This document shows positions 43,752 to 43,982 of a stretch of 43,982 nucleotides of DNA, one piece after another. Where the stretch lies: NCBI RefSeq assembly GCF_020804225.1, contig NZ_WJBI01000009.1, positions 13,083 to 57,064 of the forward strand, read 5' to 3'. Source of the DNA: Methanosarcina sp. DH2. Its GTDB lineage: Archaea > Halobacteriota > Methanosarcinia > Methanosarcinales > Methanosarcinaceae. Position 1 is the first letter of the stretch. Every line of letters begins with the position of its first letter. The notes beneath the pieces are model-generated. The model was given only the letters and a program-made list of their open reading frames with translations, was not told the DNA's origin and did no database searches. The position numbers were made by a program, and so were the translations under genes.

Positions 43752-43982
43752 TCAAGCTTTTGAGGGAGTTGCTTCCTGCTTCATTCTCCAGAGCAACCTC
43801 TGCGAGTCCACAGGCTCTACCTCTTGTCCCAAGAGTGCAAATTTTTTGATGTTAATAGCGGCATTAATGTCTCTATCGTGGTTAGTTCCGCAATCGGGAC
43901 ACTGCCACTCTCTTATTTCTTCAGTTAGATCTTGATATTTGTATCCACAAACGTTACAGGTCTTTGATGAAGGTTCCCATTG
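43752..43982 (-). CDS. tnpB: TnpB, IS200/IS605 family, C-terminal part (partial)
   Basis: 76 residues from the window edge to TGA (43754-43752): QWEPSSKTCNVCGYKYQDL, WQCPDCGTNHDRDINAAINI, then a basic and acidic tail ending EATPSKA. Both halves of the zinc ribbon (CNVCG and CPDCG) and the RuvC-III DRDINAAINI are intact. The N-terminal part lies beyond the window. It is a different subfamily from the TnpB at 1-120. Confidence 0.92.
   Translation of the reverse strand, partial: QWEPSSKTCNVCGYKYQDLTEEIREWQCPDCGTNHDRDINAAINIKKFALLGQEVEPVDSQRLLWRMKQEATPSKA

Overview
The window is chromosomal DNA from a methanogenic archaeon, almost certainly a Methanosarcina. The marker genes are methenyl-H4MPT cyclohydrolase (mch), DUF2124, UPF0280, LL-diaminopimelate aminotransferase, a MEDS/PAS/HisKA_2 sensor kinase, a tungsten-type aldehyde:ferredoxin oxidoreductase and a NikR regulator. 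Gene density is low, intergenic regions are long, AT-rich and full of repeats, and many transcripts appear to have long leaders. All of this fits the genus. The species cannot be named from the sequence alone.

Layout. 1-3.5 kb is a gene-poor stretch: the 3' end of an IS200/IS605 tnpB, a small CxxC-x17-CxxC zinc protein, a TPR fragment, a broken secreted-protein gene and two dispersed repeat families. 3.5-10.9 kb (minus strand) is a five-gene cluster: membrane protein, MoxR AAA+ ATPase, DUF58 protein and two membrane-anchored von Willebrand A proteins. 11.7-15.2 kb (minus) is an ABC exporter-type operon: a secreted COG1361-like protein, an FtsX-like permease and an ATPase. 15.3-21.1 kb carries an AGCS symporter, an ACT-domain protein, a CaCA antiporter, two tandem GNAT paralogues and NikR. 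21.9-22.9 kb has a long-type FKBP isomerase and tRNA-Ser(TGA). 23-28.4 kb carries a small membrane protein, a PAS histidine kinase divergent from a ribbon-helix-helix protein, a 118-bp MITE, an unknown protein, a ferritin-like protein related to encapsulin cargo, and an acyltransferase.

28.9-34.7 kb has an unlisted 54-aa gene, a U32 peptidase-family protein, mch, DUF2124, a nitroreductase and a small membrane protein. 34.8-43.5 kb has dapL, a broken sensor-kinase paralogue, UPF0280, a MEDS/PAS kinase, and an aldehyde:ferredoxin oxidoreductase translationally coupled to a MoaD/ThiS-like protein. The window ends in a second, different tnpB on the minus strand.

How genes work together. MoxR-DUF58-vWA proteins form a classic ATPase/adaptor set, here with two membrane vWA partners. 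The COG1361 protein, permease and ATPase read as one exporter or envelope unit. AOR and the MoaD-like protein probably share a metal-pterin cofactor link. Mch belongs to the core C1 pathway of methanogenesis. No complete new defence or biosynthetic system was identified. The most original items are a twice-occurring element with complementary, covarying ends, a hidden 54-aa leaderless gene, two genes whose best start is ATA, a stand-alone encapsulin-type ferritin, and several dispersed hairpin repeats.
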